This document shows, piece after piece, positions 1 through 8,654 of a DNA stretch of 64,000 nucleotides (the first letter of the stretch is position 1; each line of letters begins with the position of its first letter). This DNA is from Curtobacterium sp. MCBA15_012 (GTDB lineage: Bacteria > Actinomycetota > Actinomycetes > Actinomycetales > Microbacteriaceae). A model generated the notes under the pieces. The model ran no database searches, had not been told where the DNA came from, and saw only the letters and a program-made list of their open reading frames with translations. The stretch lies in NCBI RefSeq assembly GCF_001864935.2, contig NZ_CP126267.1, forward strand, positions 2,666,001-2,730,000, given 5' to 3'. The translations under genes and the position numbers were made by a program.

Positions 1-336
1 GATGACCGCGCCGCGGGGTGCGCGCACCCAGGTCGCGTGCGCGCCGCCGTCGGGCGCGTGGCCCATGACCTCGTCGCCGACCTTGAGGTCGCGGACTTCG
101 GAGCCGCGTGCGCGGACGATGCCGGCGAAGTCGACGCCCTGGTGGGCGGGGAACGCGAGGTCGACGTGGTCGCGGAGCTTCCCTTCGCGGAGGAAGCGCT
201 CCACGTGGTTGAGTCCGGCGGCGACCACCTCGACGACGACGTCGCCGGGGCCGGGTTCGGGACGTTCCTGCGGGACGAGCTCGACCACGTCGAACCCGCC
301 GTACCGGTCGTACTGCACTGCACTACCGATGCGCAT
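1..336 (-). CDS. NADPH:quinone oxidoreductase / zinc-type alcohol dehydrogenase-like, partial
   Basis: Cut by the window start; only the first 112 codons are visible. It begins at ATG (336-334) preceded by a good ribosome site (GGAAGGAG). The N-terminus runs MRIGSAVQYDRYGGFDVVEL, then EVVAAGLNHVERFLREG and FPAHQGVDFAGIV, then VGDEVMGHAPDG. This is the GroES-like entry fold of the medium-chain dehydrogenase/reductase superfamily. The absence of the usual zinc-ligand cysteine in the N-terminal part suggests the quinone-oxidoreductase branch (NADPH-dependent reduction of quinones or enones, cytosolic). The nucleotide-binding half lies outside the window, so the substrate cannot be judged. Confidence 0.85.
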   Translation of the reverse strand, partial: MRIGSAVQYDRYGGFDVVELVPQERPEPGPGDVVVEVVAAGLNHVERFLREGKLRDHVDLAFPAHQGVDFAGIVRARGSEVRDLKVGDEVMGHAPDGGAHATWVRAPRGAVI

Positions 337-481
337 GAGGGACTCCTTCCGTCTGCATGCCACCGGTGTACTCGCGCAGACGGGACGGTGTCCGTGAGCA
401 CGGGGTACTCCGCGGGTCCCCCGCGACGCGCGGGAGCCACAGCCGGACCGGCCGACGGTCCGGTCGCCGGGCAGGCGGTCC

Positions 482-539
482 GGCGGACCGATGCGCGTGG
501 GCACGGGACAGGCGGACCGACGCGCACGGGCGCGGGACG
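482..539. repeat. 29-bp tandem repeat, two copies
   Basis: Two adjacent 29-bp units (482-510 and 511-539) agree at 24 of 29 positions, both starting GGCGGACCGA. They lie in the gene-free stretch 337-613 upstream of the oxidoreductase and next to a hairpin. I see no other signal in that stretch apart from the oxidoreductase ribosome site at its left edge. Confidence 0.7.
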
Positions 540-542
540 GGC

Positions 543-584
543 GGACGGGAGGCGCGGTGCGGGCCCGCCCCGCGCCTCCCGTCC
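543..584. terminator. Dispersed hairpin terminator, copy 1
   Basis: Perfect 15-bp arms GGACGGGAGGCGCGG / CCGCGCCTCCCGTCC around a 12-nt loop. It lies just 3' of the minus-strand metallophosphoesterase. There is no T-tract, as is common for high-GC actinobacterial terminators. The same arm sequence recurs at 3894, 10331, 34201, 40429 and 49073. Confidence 0.75.
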
Positions 585-613
585 GCCCCGCACCGCGTCG
601 GTGACGCGACCGG

Positions 614-1528
614 TCAGCGCTTGCCGGCCGCCTCCGCGACGCGCGCCGCGGTCGCCGCGTCCAACCGGAACGCGCGGCGGTCGCCCTCGGGGCGGGGCAC
701 GCGGACGGGCGTCGACCAGACGGACCCGTCGGCGGCGACGTCGACGACGAGCGCACCGGAGGAGACCCAGGCGGACTCCTCGTCGTACGGGCCGACGACG
801 TCGGAGTCGTTCGCGACGCCCGGTGCGACCAGCACGGGCACGCCCGCGAGGGACCCGGCGGAGTGGTGGTGCAGGTGCCCGCCGAGGACGAGCCGCACGT
901 CGGATCCGTCGAGCACCTCGGCGAGGTCCTCGGGGTTCTGCAGGCGGAGCGCCTCGTGCAGCGCGGTCGGCGCGGGCACCGGCGGGTGGTGCAGGACCAC
1001 GATGCTGCCGTGCTCGACCGGGTCGCCGGTCAGCGCCGCGCGCAGGTGCTCGAGGGCGGTGTCGCTCACCTCGCCGTAGCCCGCGCCCGGGACGCTCGTG
1101 TCGACGGTGACGATCCGGAAGCCCGCGACGAGGGACTGCCCCGATACGGGGACGCTCGGCGGCGTGTACTGCATCGTGTGCGCGAACGGACGCCCGCCCT
1201 CCCCCAGGACGTGCCCGTCGGCGAGGACCTGCCGGAAGCCCTCGCGCAGGTCGTGGTTGCCCGGCACGGCGACGAACGCGGCGCCGTGCCGCTCGGCCCA
1301 GGACCCGACCCGCTCGCGCACGGTGCGGTACGACTCCGGACTGCCGTCCTCGGAGACGTCGCCGGACACGACGACGAGCCCGACGCCGGGGACCGGGTCG
1401 ACGTGGGCGAGGACCGCGTCGAGGGCCGCGGTGGTGTCGACGGTCCCCTGGTGCAGGGCGCCGTCGCCGGTCAGGTGGGTGTCGGACAGGTGGAGGACAC
1501 GGAGGGTCCCCGGTGCGGGCGGCTGCAT
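614..1528 (-). CDS. Metallophosphoesterase, CpdA-like (cyclic-nucleotide phosphodiesterase type)
   Basis: 304 aa cytosolic calcineurin-like phosphoesterase. All binuclear-metal motifs are visible in order: LHLSDTH near residue 15, VVSGDVSEDG near 55, PGNHD near 90, VLHHPP near 170 and LGGHLHHHSAG near 205. Length and layout match the CpdA/Icc class III family, which hydrolyses cAMP or other phosphodiesters; the true substrate cannot be read from sequence. A TAGCGT hexamer lies 6 nt before the ATG, so the message is probably leaderless. It ends next to hairpin copy 1. It has no operon partner. Confidence 0.85.
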   Translation of the reverse strand: MQPPAPGTLRVLHLSDTHLTGDGALHQGTVDTTAALDAVLAHVDPVPGVGLVVVSGDVSEDGSPESYRTVRERVGSWAERHGAAFVAVPGNHDLREGFRQVLADGHVLGEGGRPFAHTMQYTPPSVPVSGQSLVAGFRIVTVDTSVPGAGYGEVSDTALEHLRAALTGDPVEHGSIVVLHHPPVPAPTALHEALRLQNPEDLAEVLDGSDVRLVLGGHLHHHSAGSLAGVPVLVAPGVANDSDVVGPYDEESAWVSSGALVVDVAADGSVWSTPVRVPRPEGDRRAFRLDAATAARVAEAAGKR

Positions 1529-1534
1529 GCGGAC

Positions 1535-1540
1535 ACGCTA
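1535..1540 (-). promoter_or_regulatory. Leaderless-type -10 box (TAGCGT)
   Basis: On the minus strand TAGCGT is followed by 6 nt and then the ATG at 1528. This spacing puts transcription start at or next to the start codon. Confidence 0.55.
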
Positions 1541-1682
1541 GCGACGTCGGTGGTCCGGGGGCTGCACGGCGGGTGGACCGCGGGTGGCGCCGACGGACGC
1601 GGACGCGGGGGTGCGTGCGGCGGCCCCGCTGCGGGTGGCGCCGGCGGACGCGGACGCCGGGGCGCGCGGCGGCCCACCGCGC

Positions 1683-1688
1683 TACCGT
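1683..1688 (+). promoter_or_regulatory. Leaderless-type -10 box (TACCGT)
   Basis: TACCGT followed by 6 nt and the GTG at 1695. There is no Shine-Dalgarno sequence upstream, which supports a leaderless transcript and the choice of this GTG as start. Confidence 0.5.
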
Positions 1689-1694
1689 TGCCGC

Positions 1695-2705
1695 GTGACC
1701 GACGCCCCGATCGACCTGCGCTCCGACACCGTCACCCGCCCGACCCCCGCGATGCGCCGGGCGATGGCCGAGGCCGAGGTCGGCGACGACGTGTTCGGCG
1801 AGGACCCGGAGACGAACGCCCTCGAACGCGAGGTCGCCGCGCTGCTCGGGTACGAGGCCGGGCTGTTCACCCCGACCGGCTCGATGGCGAACCAGCTCGG
1901 GCTCCGCCTGCACGTCGCCCCGGGCGAGGAGCTGCTGGCCGACGTCCGCGCACACGTCGTCCGTGCCGAGCTCGGTGCGGCCGCGGTGTTCTCGGGCATC
2001 ACCACGCGCACCTGGCCCTCGGACCGCGGGCGCCTCGTCGCCGAGACCGTGCGCGAGCTGGCCGAACCGAACGCCGGCGCGTACTCGGTCTCCACCACGG
2101 CGATCGCGGTCGAGAACACCCACAACTTCGGCGGCGGCACGGTGCAGCCGCAGGACGAGATCCGCGCGGTGCAGGCCTTCGCCCGGGAGCACGGGATCGC
2201 CCTGCACCTCGACGGCGCCCGGCTCTGGAACGCCCACGTCGCGACCGGCACCCCGCTGCACGAGCTCGCCGCCGGGTTCGACACCGTGTCCGTCTGCCTG
2301 TCGAAGGGGCTCGGTGCCCCGGTCGGCTCGGTGCTGCTCGGCACGCGCGAGCACGTCGCCGCCGCACGGACCTGGCGGAAGCGCTTCGGCGGGGGCATGC
2401 GGCAGACGGGCTTCCTCGCCGCCGCCGGTCGGTACGCGCTCGGCCACCACGTCGACCGGCTCGCGGAGGACCACCGGAACGCCCGGGTCCTCGCCGCGGC
2501 GCTCGACGTCGACCCGGCGACGGTGGACACGAACATCGTGTTCGCCGAGGTCGCCGACCCGGCCGCCTTCGTCACGGCCGCGGCGGAGCGGGGCGTCCGG
2601 GTGATGCAGCTCGGGCCGCGCAGCGTCCGGCTCGTCACGCACCTGGACGTCAGCGCCGACGACGTCGAACGTGCGGCCGAGGTGCTCGCGGCCCTGCCCC
2701 GCTGA
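1695..2705 (+). CDS. ltaE: Low-specificity L-threonine aldolase
   Basis: 336 aa, fold-type I PLP enzyme that cleaves L-threonine or L-allo-threonine to glycine and acetaldehyde. The N-terminal signature [12 protein letters not shown] directly follows the GTG start, and [13 protein letters not shown] and [13 protein letters not shown] are family hallmarks. [10 protein letters not shown] carries the PLP-ring aspartate and the arginine, and [14 protein letters not shown] carries the Schiff-base lysine. The frame stays open about 111 bp upstream, but the leaderless -10 box and the conserved N-terminus fix the start at 1695. It is monocistronic; the 258 bp that follow it hold the next gene's leader. 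Confidence 0.93.
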   Translation: MTDAPIDLRSDTVTRPTPAMRRAMAEAEVGDDVFGEDPETNALEREVAALLGYEAGLFTPTGSMANQLGLRLHVAPGEELLADVRAHVVRAELGAAAVFSGITTRTWPSDRGRLVAETVRELAEPNAGAYSVSTTAIAVENTHNFGGGTVQPQDEIRAVQAFAREHGIALHLDGARLWNAHVATGTPLHELAAGFDTVSVCLSKGLGAPVGSVLLGTREHVAAARTWRKRFGGGMRQTGFLAAAGRYALGHHVDRLAEDHRNARVLAAALDVDPATVDTNIVFAEVADPAAFVTAAAERGVRVMQLGPRSVRLVTHLDVSADDVERAAEVLAALPR

Positions 2706-2963
2706 CGGGACGAGCACGGAGCCGACGCCGCGGCGGTCGAGCGGCTGCCCGCGTGGCCCGCAGGCCGGAATCCGTCGGTACCCCCCGAACGGGGCACACC
2801 TGGGGCACAATGCTCGTGGACCCGTCACCGACTCCCCCGGGACTCCGGTGCGGTCCACCTCCGTGCCCGAGCCCCGTCCCGAGGAGCCCGCCATCCCCGT
2901 CCCGTGCCCGCGCACCCTCACGTGCGCAACGCCCGTCCCGCCCACCACCGATCGGAGCGCCCG

Positions 2964-3872
2964 GTGAACCGCCGGCGCGTCACGGCCGCCGCCGCCGCGC
3001 TCAGCTGCGTGCTGATCGCCGTCCCCACCGCCGCCTCCGCGAACTCCTGGTGCGGGTGGTGGCGCGAACACCACCGCCCGCCGGCGGCCTCCTCGACGCC
3101 GACACCGACGGAGCAGCCGGAGGACACGACGCCCGCTCCCGACGACCGGTCGGGCGACGAGCAGCCGACCACGGAGCCGACCGAGACCCCCACGGAGCAG
3201 GCAGAGACGGCCCCGGACACGACCCCCGTGACCGCGGCCCCCTCGGACGACACCCGCCCGCCCGCACTGTCCTTCGTCGAGGACTTCGACACGCAGGCAG
3301 CGGTCGGCCGGGTCGCGTCGACGTACCCGCAGGCGTGGCAGCCCTACCCGGACGGCACGTCCGGCATCTACGAGCCGAGCAGGACCGTCTCGGTGCACGA
3401 CGGCGTCCTCGACGTCCCGCTCGGTGGTGCCGGCACCGCGGGCACGTTCGGCTCCCTCGCGGGCGCCTGGGGCCACGTCGGCGGCACCTTCTCGGTGCGC
3501 GCGAAGGCGACCGGCGGCGACGGGAACGGCGCGGCCTTCATGCTGTGGCCGAGCTCGAACGTCTGGTCCGACGGCGAGATCGACTTCCCGGAGGGCAACT
3601 TCGAGGAGCGCCCGCAGGCGTTCCAGCACGCGATGACGCCCGGTCGCGAGGCCGAGCGCACCCAGGTCGACAGCGGCGTCTCGTGGCGCGACTGGCACAC
3701 CTACACGGTGCAGTGGGAGCCGGGGCGGTCCGTCACGTACAGCGTCGACGGCCGCGTGCTCGAGACGATCACGCACGACGTCCCCACGACCGCGCACCGC
3801 TTCATGTTCCAGACCGGCAACTGGGGCGCGTCCGGCAACCTGCTCGTCGACTGGGTCGCCACGAGCGAGTGA
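2964..3872 (+). CDS. Secreted GH16-like beta-glucanase
   Basis: 302 aa. A GTG start (NRRRVTAAAAALSCVLIAVPTAASA) gives a Sec signal peptide cleaved near residue 27. Residues about 40-95 are a Pro/Thr/Glu-rich linker and residues about 100-302 form a concanavalin-like domain. The GH16 catalytic signature E-x-D-x-x-E is present as EIDFPE (E205, D207, E210), within WSDGEIDFPEGNF, so both acid/base and nucleophile positions are kept. Family members cut beta-1,3 or beta-1,3-1,4 glucans; the exact glucan is not predictable here. The upstream 2706-2963 stretch contains a direct repeat of GGGGCACA (about 2795 and 2803) followed by AATG, possibly promoter-related, and nothing else I recognise. Confidence 0.8.
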   Translation: MNRRRVTAAAAALSCVLIAVPTAASANSWCGWWREHHRPPAASSTPTPTEQPEDTTPAPDDRSGDEQPTTEPTETPTEQAETAPDTTPVTAAPSDDTRPPALSFVEDFDTQAAVGRVASTYPQAWQPYPDGTSGIYEPSRTVSVHDGVLDVPLGGAGTAGTFGSLAGAWGHVGGTFSVRAKATGGDGNGAAFMLWPSSNVWSDGEIDFPEGNFEERPQAFQHAMTPGREAERTQVDSGVSWRDWHTYTVQWEPGRSVTYSVDGRVLETITHDVPTTAHRFMFQTGNWGASGNLLVDWVATSE

Positions 3873-3893
3873 CGCGCGTCGTCCGCACCACCT

Positions 3894-3941
3894 GACGGAC
3901 GGGAGGCGCGGTGCCGGCCGGCACCGCGCCTCCCGTCCGTC
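3894..3941. terminator. Dispersed hairpin terminator, copy 2
   Basis: A perfect 24-bp inverted repeat with no spacer (3894-3917 / 3918-3941), containing the shared arm GGACGGGAGGCGCGG. It lies between the glucanase and the convergent ROK gene, so it can serve both. Confidence 0.8.
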
Positions 3942-3957
3942 GCGACACGGCCCCGGC

Positions 3958-3993
3958 GGTCGCGGTCGCGGGCGCGGTCGCGGTCGCGGTCGC
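3958..3993. repeat. Hexanucleotide tract (GGTCGC)6
   Basis: Six consecutive hexamers, five GGTCGC and one GGGCGC, lie between the terminator hairpin and the ROK gene. It is a slippage-prone simple repeat in non-coding sequence. Confidence 0.8.
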
Positions 3994-4072
3994 GGAACGA
4001 CACCCCCGCCGTCGTTCGACAGCGAGGGTGTCGCCGGACAGCAGCGAGCCGTCCGTCGCGGCGTGGCCGTGC

Positions 4073-5281
4073 TCAGACCGCGGCGGCGGTCCGTGCCGGC
4101 AGCGGGAACCCCAGCGGGTCGGCGCGCACGGTGTCGAGCGCCGACGCGAGCGCCCCGAGCACGACGACGTCGCCGCCGAGCCGGGAGGCCACGACCTCCG
4201 GCGTCGGGTCGTACGCCCACGCGGCCAGGTGCGCCCGCGCACGGTCGATCACGCCCGAGGCGGCCTCGGCGATCGCGCCGGCCACGACCACGCGGTCGAT
4301 GTCGAGCAGGCTGGCGAGCAGGACGCACACGCGGGCCAGGCGGTCCCCGAGCCGGTCGACGACCTCGAGCGCGACCGGGTCACCGAGCGCGGCGGCGGCG
4401 AACACCTCCGCGGCGCCCGGCCCGGCCTCGCCGTCGGCGGAGACCCCGGCGTCGAGCAGGGACCCGGGGCCGATCCGTCCGGCGTCGCGTGCTGCGCGCA
4501 CGAGGTCGCGGGCGGTCCGGCCGATGCCGTTCGACGACCCCACGCCGTCCACCAGGTCGAGCACACGGAGCTCGCCGGCACCGCCGCGTGCGCCGCGCAG
4601 CAACGACCCGTCGACCACGAGCCCGGCGCCGAACCGCTCCCCCGACAGCAGCGCCGCGAAGGAGGCGTCGCCGGAGGACGGCCCCTCGGCGAGCGCGGCC
4701 GCGTTCGCGTCGTTCTCGACGACGACGCGTCCGTGCCCGACCACGCCGCGGAACCCGGGGTTCATCGCGTCCCAGAAGCCGCCGTCGGCCGGTGAGGCAC
4801 CCGTGGCGTCGACGGGCGCCGGGACGCCGACCACCGTGACGAGCACCCGCTCCGGGTCGACCCCGGCACCGGCGAGCGCCGTCGCGATCGTGTCGGCCGT
4901 GACGCCGAGCCGCACCGGGACGTCGAGGCCCGTGTCGCCGAGCGCTCCCTCGGCCCGCGCGAGGACGGTGCCGCGCAGGTCCGCGACGAGGGCGGCGACG
5001 CGGTGCTGCCCGGCGTCGACGCCGACGACGACACCGGCGTCGGGGTCGAGCGCGTACCGACGGGCCGGACGCCCCTTCTGGTACTCGCCGGCGGCCCGGG
5101 CGTCGTCGAGGTCGCGCAGCCACCCGAGCCGGACCAGCTCGGCGCACGCCCCGAGCACGGTCGAGCGGGTCAGGCCGGTGGCGTCGATCGCCTCGGTCGC
5201 GGTGAACGCCTCGGCGTCGAACGCGTACGCCAGGACCGTCTCGGCGCTGGTGGCGCGGACGGTCGCACGACGTGGTGGCAT
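4073..5281 (-). CDS. ROK-family transcriptional regulator of the adjacent sugar operon
   Basis: 402 aa. Residues about 10-75 form a winged helix (FTATEAIDATGLTRSTVLGACAELVRLGWL). The rest is a sugar-kinase-like ROK domain starting VVGVDAGQHRVAALVADLRG, with VVVENDANAAALAEG further on. The zinc-binding CxCGxxxC motif typical of ROK kinases is absent where expected (around GGAGELRVLDLVDGVGSSNGIG), consistent with a regulator rather than a kinase. It is divergent from the sugar ABC operon at 5416, which it probably represses until a sugar or sugar phosphate binds. TAGGGT lies 6 nt before its ATG, so it is probably leaderless. Confidence 0.88.
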   Translation of the reverse strand: MPPRRATVRATSAETVLAYAFDAEAFTATEAIDATGLTRSTVLGACAELVRLGWLRDLDDARAAGEYQKGRPARRYALDPDAGVVVGVDAGQHRVAALVADLRGTVLARAEGALGDTGLDVPVRLGVTADTIATALAGAGVDPERVLVTVVGVPAPVDATGASPADGGFWDAMNPGFRGVVGHGRVVVENDANAAALAEGPSSGDASFAALLSGERFGAGLVVDGSLLRGARGGAGELRVLDLVDGVGSSNGIGRTARDLVRAARDAGRIGPGSLLDAGVSADGEAGPGAAEVFAAAALGDPVALEVVDRLGDRLARVCVLLASLLDIDRVVVAGAIAEAASGVIDRARAHLAAWAYDPTPEVVASRLGGDVVVLGALASALDTVRADPLGFPLPARTAAAV

Positions 5282-5287
5282 GCGCCG

Positions 5288-5293
5288 ACCCTA
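5288..5293 (-). promoter_or_regulatory. Leaderless-type -10 box (TAGGGT) of the ROK gene
   Basis: TAGGGT on the minus strand, then 6 nt, then the ATG at 5281. It sits 13 bp from the AT-rich candidate operator, so binding there could also control the regulator itself. Confidence 0.5.
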
Positions 5294-5305
5294 CCGTCGG
5301 AACAG

Positions 5306-5338
5306 TTGCTTGCGCGATTAGATTTTCTGGGTAGATTT
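5306..5338 (+). promoter_or_regulatory. AT-rich divergent promoter/operator with repeated TAGATTT
   Basis: A markedly AT-rich island in GC-rich DNA. It contains TTGCTT (5306-5311) and two direct TAGATTT copies, at 5319-5325 (TAGATTT, then T) and 5332-5338 (TAGATTT, then A), 13 bp apart. Either hexamer TAGATT could be the -10 of the sugar operon; the repeat itself is a candidate ROK operator, since ROK regulators often bind AT-rich direct or inverted repeats. Confidence 0.5.
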
Positions 5339-5415
5339 ACTCCCGTGAGCCGGCACCGACGCCGGACGCGACACCCGGGACGGCAGTGACGCCGATCCGG
5401 ACGGACGGAGACGAC

Positions 5416-6714
5416 GTGCAAGCAGACGCCACCACCAGGAGCGCCGCAGCGGTCAGCCGCCGCGGGTTCCTGCTCGGGGCCGGCGGCATCGGGGCGGGCC
5501 TCGCGCTCGCCGGGTGCGCCCCGCTCGGGTCCTCGAGCAGCCGCCCCGAGACGATCACCTTCTACGTGTCGAAGCCCGAGGTCATCGGCTACTTCGACGA
5601 CGTCATCGCGACGTTCCACGACAGCCAGTCGAGGATCCGGGTCGTGCGCGACTCGACCTCGAACATGTCGGCGAACTTCGTCCGGAACCGACCGCCGGAC
5701 CTCGGGTGCCTGAACTACAACTACGCGATGGTCTCGTTCGTCGAGCACGGCGCCCTGACGGACCTGTCCGACCTGCCCGAGAAGGACACGATCAACCCGG
5801 ACCTGTGGCCGCTCATGCAGCAGACCGCCACGTACCCGGGCCGCACGAGCGTCCTGCCCTACTCGGTGACCGCCGCGTCGGTGATCTACAACAAGCGGAT
5901 CTTCGCCGACCAGGGCCTCGAGGTACCGACCACCTGGAGTGCGTTCCGCGACGTGTGCGAACGGCTCGTCCGGGCCGGCATCACGCCGATGTACGGCACG
6001 TACAAGGACAACTGGACGATCGCGCAGGGCATGTTCGACTACTCGGTCGGCGGCATGCTCGACCTGCAGGAGACCTTCGCCGCACTCGACCGCGAGGGCA
6101 CCTCGGTCGGCCGGGGTTCGAGTGTGTCGTTCGAGAAGGACTTCGCCGCACCGGTGGACCGCATGGTCGACCTGCTGCAGTGGCACCAGGAGGGCGCCGC
6201 GAGCCGCGGGTACGGCGACGGCAACCTCGCGTTCGCGCAGGGGAAGGCCGCGATGTACCTGCAGGGGCCGTGGGCGCTCGGCGAGATCGCGAAGTCGAAC
6301 AAGGACATCGACCTCGGCACGTTCCCGTTCCCCGCGACCGACGACCCCGCCGACAACAAGGTGCGGGTGAACGTCGACCTGGGGCTCTGGATCCCGGAGG
6401 CGTCGCGCAAGCAGGAGGCCGCGCGCGAGTTCCTGTCGTTCCTGATGAGCCCCGCGGTCAACGACCGGTACAACGCCGACAACAACGGGTTCGGCGTCCG
6501 CAAGGACTCCCCGCCCGCGGCGAACCCGGCCCTGCAGGGCATGCAGGCGTCCTACGACGCCGCACGGTTCTCGCTCGGCGCCTCGCAGCTCATCCCCGCC
6601 GAGATCCCGGTGGCGAACTACCTGCAGTCCATCGCCTTCGGCGGTGCCCCCGCTCCGCAACTCCGCACCCTCGACGGCGACTGGGCGCGTCTCGCGCTCC
6701 GCACGGCCGCGTAA
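5416..6714 (+). CDS. Sugar ABC transporter substrate-binding lipoprotein
   Basis: 432 aa, family 1 extracellular solute-binding protein. The start chosen is the GTG at 5416, which has GGAG 6 nt upstream; a GTG at 5386 in the same frame has none. The signal is twin-arginine-like (SRRGFLLGAG) with a lipobox LALAGC, so C34 should be lipidated. The body shows typical features such as YSVTAASVIYNKRIF, AFAQGKAAMYLQGPWALGEI and REFLSFLMSPAVNDRYN. It captures a sugar, probably an oligosaccharide given the linked glucosidase, and delivers it to the permeases encoded next. Confidence 0.92.
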   Translation: MQADATTRSAAAVSRRGFLLGAGGIGAGLALAGCAPLGSSSSRPETITFYVSKPEVIGYFDDVIATFHDSQSRIRVVRDSTSNMSANFVRNRPPDLGCLNYNYAMVSFVEHGALTDLSDLPEKDTINPDLWPLMQQTATYPGRTSVLPYSVTAASVIYNKRIFADQGLEVPTTWSAFRDVCERLVRAGITPMYGTYKDNWTIAQGMFDYSVGGMLDLQETFAALDREGTSVGRGSSVSFEKDFAAPVDRMVDLLQWHQEGAASRGYGDGNLAFAQGKAAMYLQGPWALGEIAKSNKDIDLGTFPFPATDDPADNKVRVNVDLGLWIPEASRKQEAAREFLSFLMSPAVNDRYNADNNGFGVRKDSPPAANPALQGMQASYDAARFSLGASQLIPAEIPVANYLQSIAFGGAPAPQLRTLDGDWARLALRTAA

Positions 6715-6724
6715 GGAGACGACC

Positions 6725-7681
6725 TTGGCAACCACGACCACCGAAGCCGTCACGACGGCGGGCCGCCGCCGACGGGGCGGGAACGCACCGCGCCTCCAGT
6801 CCGGGCGGGCCGGCGCCGGCCGGAAGCAGCGGGTCGACCCGCTCTTCCTGCTCTTCCTCGTCCCCACCCTGGTGCTCTTCACGCTCGCCATCACGCTCCC
6901 CGCGGTGATGGGCATCGTGCTGAGCTTCACCGACTCGGTCGGGTTCGGCGAGTTCCGGTTCACCGGGTTGACGAACTACGTCGCGCTGTTCTCCGACCCG
7001 GCGATCCTGCAGGCGTACCTGTTCACGATCGGGTTCTCGCTCGTCACCGTGCTCGTCGTGAACGCGATCGCGTTCCTGCTCGCCATCGCCCTGACCTCGC
7101 GGGTGCGCGGGAAGATCGCGTTGCGGGCGGTGTTCGTGCTGCCGATGGTGATCTCGGGCATCGTCATCGCGTACGTGTTCTCGTTCCTGTTCGCGAACTC
7201 GCTGCCGGCACTGGCGACCACGCTGGGCTTCGCACCGCTCGAGCAGAGCATCCTCGCGAACCCGGACCTCGCGTGGGTCGCGGTCGTCGTCGTGACCGCG
7301 TGGCAGGCGATCCCGTCGACGCTCCTCATCTACATCGCGGGCGTCCTGTCGATCCCCGGCGAGGTGTACGAGGCCGCCGCGCTCGACGGCGCGAGCGCGT
7401 GGCGGCAGCTGGTGTCGATCACGGCACCGCTGACCGCGGGCTACATCCTCATCAACCTCGTCATCGGCTTCAAGAACTTCCTCAACTCGTACGACATCAT
7501 CGTCGGCCTGACCGACGGTGGTCCCGGCACCTCGACCACGAGCGTCGCGATGTCGATCTTCAAGGGCTTCAGCGGCGGGGACTACGCCTACCAGATGGCG
7601 AACGCGACGGTCTTCTTCGTGATCGCCGTCGTCATCGCCGTGATCCAGCTGCGGGCCACCCGCGGGAAGGCAGCGCTCTGA
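6725..7681 (+). CDS. Sugar ABC transporter permease 1 (MalF-type)
   Basis: 318 aa with six predicted membrane helices. It starts at a TTG (6725) with GGAG 6 nt upstream, directly overlapping the stop region of the binding protein, so translation is coupled. The cytosolic EAA loop is seen as EVYEAAALDGASAWRQLVSITAPLT near residue 215. An unusually basic N-terminus (about 40 aa) precedes the first helix. No ATP-binding subunit is encoded in this operon. Confidence 0.92.
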   Translation: MATTTTEAVTTAGRRRRGGNAPRLQSGRAGAGRKQRVDPLFLLFLVPTLVLFTLAITLPAVMGIVLSFTDSVGFGEFRFTGLTNYVALFSDPAILQAYLFTIGFSLVTVLVVNAIAFLLAIALTSRVRGKIALRAVFVLPMVISGIVIAYVFSFLFANSLPALATTLGFAPLEQSILANPDLAWVAVVVVTAWQAIPSTLLIYIAGVLSIPGEVYEAAALDGASAWRQLVSITAPLTAGYILINLVIGFKNFLNSYDIIVGLTDGGPGTSTTSVAMSIFKGFSGGDYAYQMANATVFFVIAVVIAVIQLRATRGKAAL

Positions 7682-8601
7682 TGTCCCTCCAGGCACCCCT
7701 CCGACCGGGGACCACCGCGACCGGTTCGATCCGCTCCGTCGACGCCGACCGGAACCCCGGCGGCCGCGCCGCCGGTCGTCGAGGCGGACGGTCCAACTGG
7801 CCCGTCACGATCCTGCTCGTCGTCTGCACGCTGTCCGTGCTCGTGCCGCTGTACGTCACGGTGGCGATGGCGTTCAAGACCACCGCCCAGGCGGTCGACG
7901 GCAACGCGTTCTCGCTGCCGGCACCGTTCAGCGTCGACGGCTTCGTGCAGGCGTGGGAGCTCACCGACTTCCCGCGGGCGTTCGGTGTCTCGGTCCTCGT
8001 CGCCGCGATCACCGTGGCGGGCACGATCCTGCTCGCGTCGTTCACGGCGTACGCGATCGCCCGGAACTGGGACCGCCGGCTCTTCCGCTGGTCGTTCTTC
8101 TACCTGCTGGCGGCGATGTTCCTGCCGTTCCCGGTGCTCGCGCTGTCCCAGGTGAAGCTGACCGGGCTCGCCGGCCTCGACAACCCGATCGGCGTCGCGA
8201 TCCTGCACGTCATGTTCCAGCTGTCCTTCAGCGTGCTGCTCTTCACCGCCTTCCTGCGCTCGATCCCGGCGGAGCTGGAGGAGAGTGCACGCATCGACGG
8301 GGCGAGCACCGGGCAGGTGTTCTGGCGGCTCGTGTTCCCGCTGCTCGCGCCGATGAGCGCCACGGTCGGCATCTTCGCGTTCCTGGCGTCGTGGAACGAC
8401 TTCGTGATGCCGTCGCTGATCACCTCGGACCCGGCACTGCAGACCCTGCCGGTGCTCCAGCAGATGTTCCAGACGCAGTTCAGCAACAACTACAACGTCT
8501 CGTTCGCGTCGTACCTGATGGCGATGGCGCCGGCGATCATCGTCTACCTCGTGACGCAGCGCTGGGTGATGGCCGGCGTGACGCAGGGCGCCATCAAGTG
8601 A
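7681..8601 (+). CDS. Sugar ABC transporter permease 2 (MalG-type)
   Basis: 306 aa, six predicted membrane helices, overlapping the previous stop by 1 nt (TGATG). The EAA motif reads ELEESARIDGASTGQVFWRLVFPLLAP, as in CUT1 sugar permeases. It pairs with the preceding permease to form the channel. The operon lacks the ATPase, so a shared MsiK/MalK-type ATPase encoded elsewhere is needed, as known for several actinobacterial CUT1 importers. Confidence 0.92.
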   Translation: MSLQAPLRPGTTATGSIRSVDADRNPGGRAAGRRGGRSNWPVTILLVVCTLSVLVPLYVTVAMAFKTTAQAVDGNAFSLPAPFSVDGFVQAWELTDFPRAFGVSVLVAAITVAGTILLASFTAYAIARNWDRRLFRWSFFYLLAAMFLPFPVLALSQVKLTGLAGLDNPIGVAILHVMFQLSFSVLLFTAFLRSIPAELEESARIDGASTGQVFWRLVFPLLAPMSATVGIFAFLASWNDFVMPSLITSDPALQTLPVLQQMFQTQFSNNYNVSFASYLMAMAPAIIVYLVTQRWVMAGVTQGAIK

Positions 8602-8654
8602 CGAGCACCACCACGAACCCCGCACCGACGACCACGAACCACGGAAGGACCGTC

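Noticed and set aside
863..3895. Long open frame of about 1000 codons
   Set aside because: It runs antisense or out of frame over the metallophosphoesterase, threonine aldolase and glucanase, and its product is Arg/Gly/Pro-rich low complexity typical of GC-rich shadow frames.
6786..6805. Hairpin half-arm GCACCGCGCCTCC in permease 1
   Set aside because: It encodes the basic N-terminus of the permease, lacks a partner arm and is short enough to be codon bias. The same applies to CTGGCACCGCGCCTCC near 27451 in xdhC.
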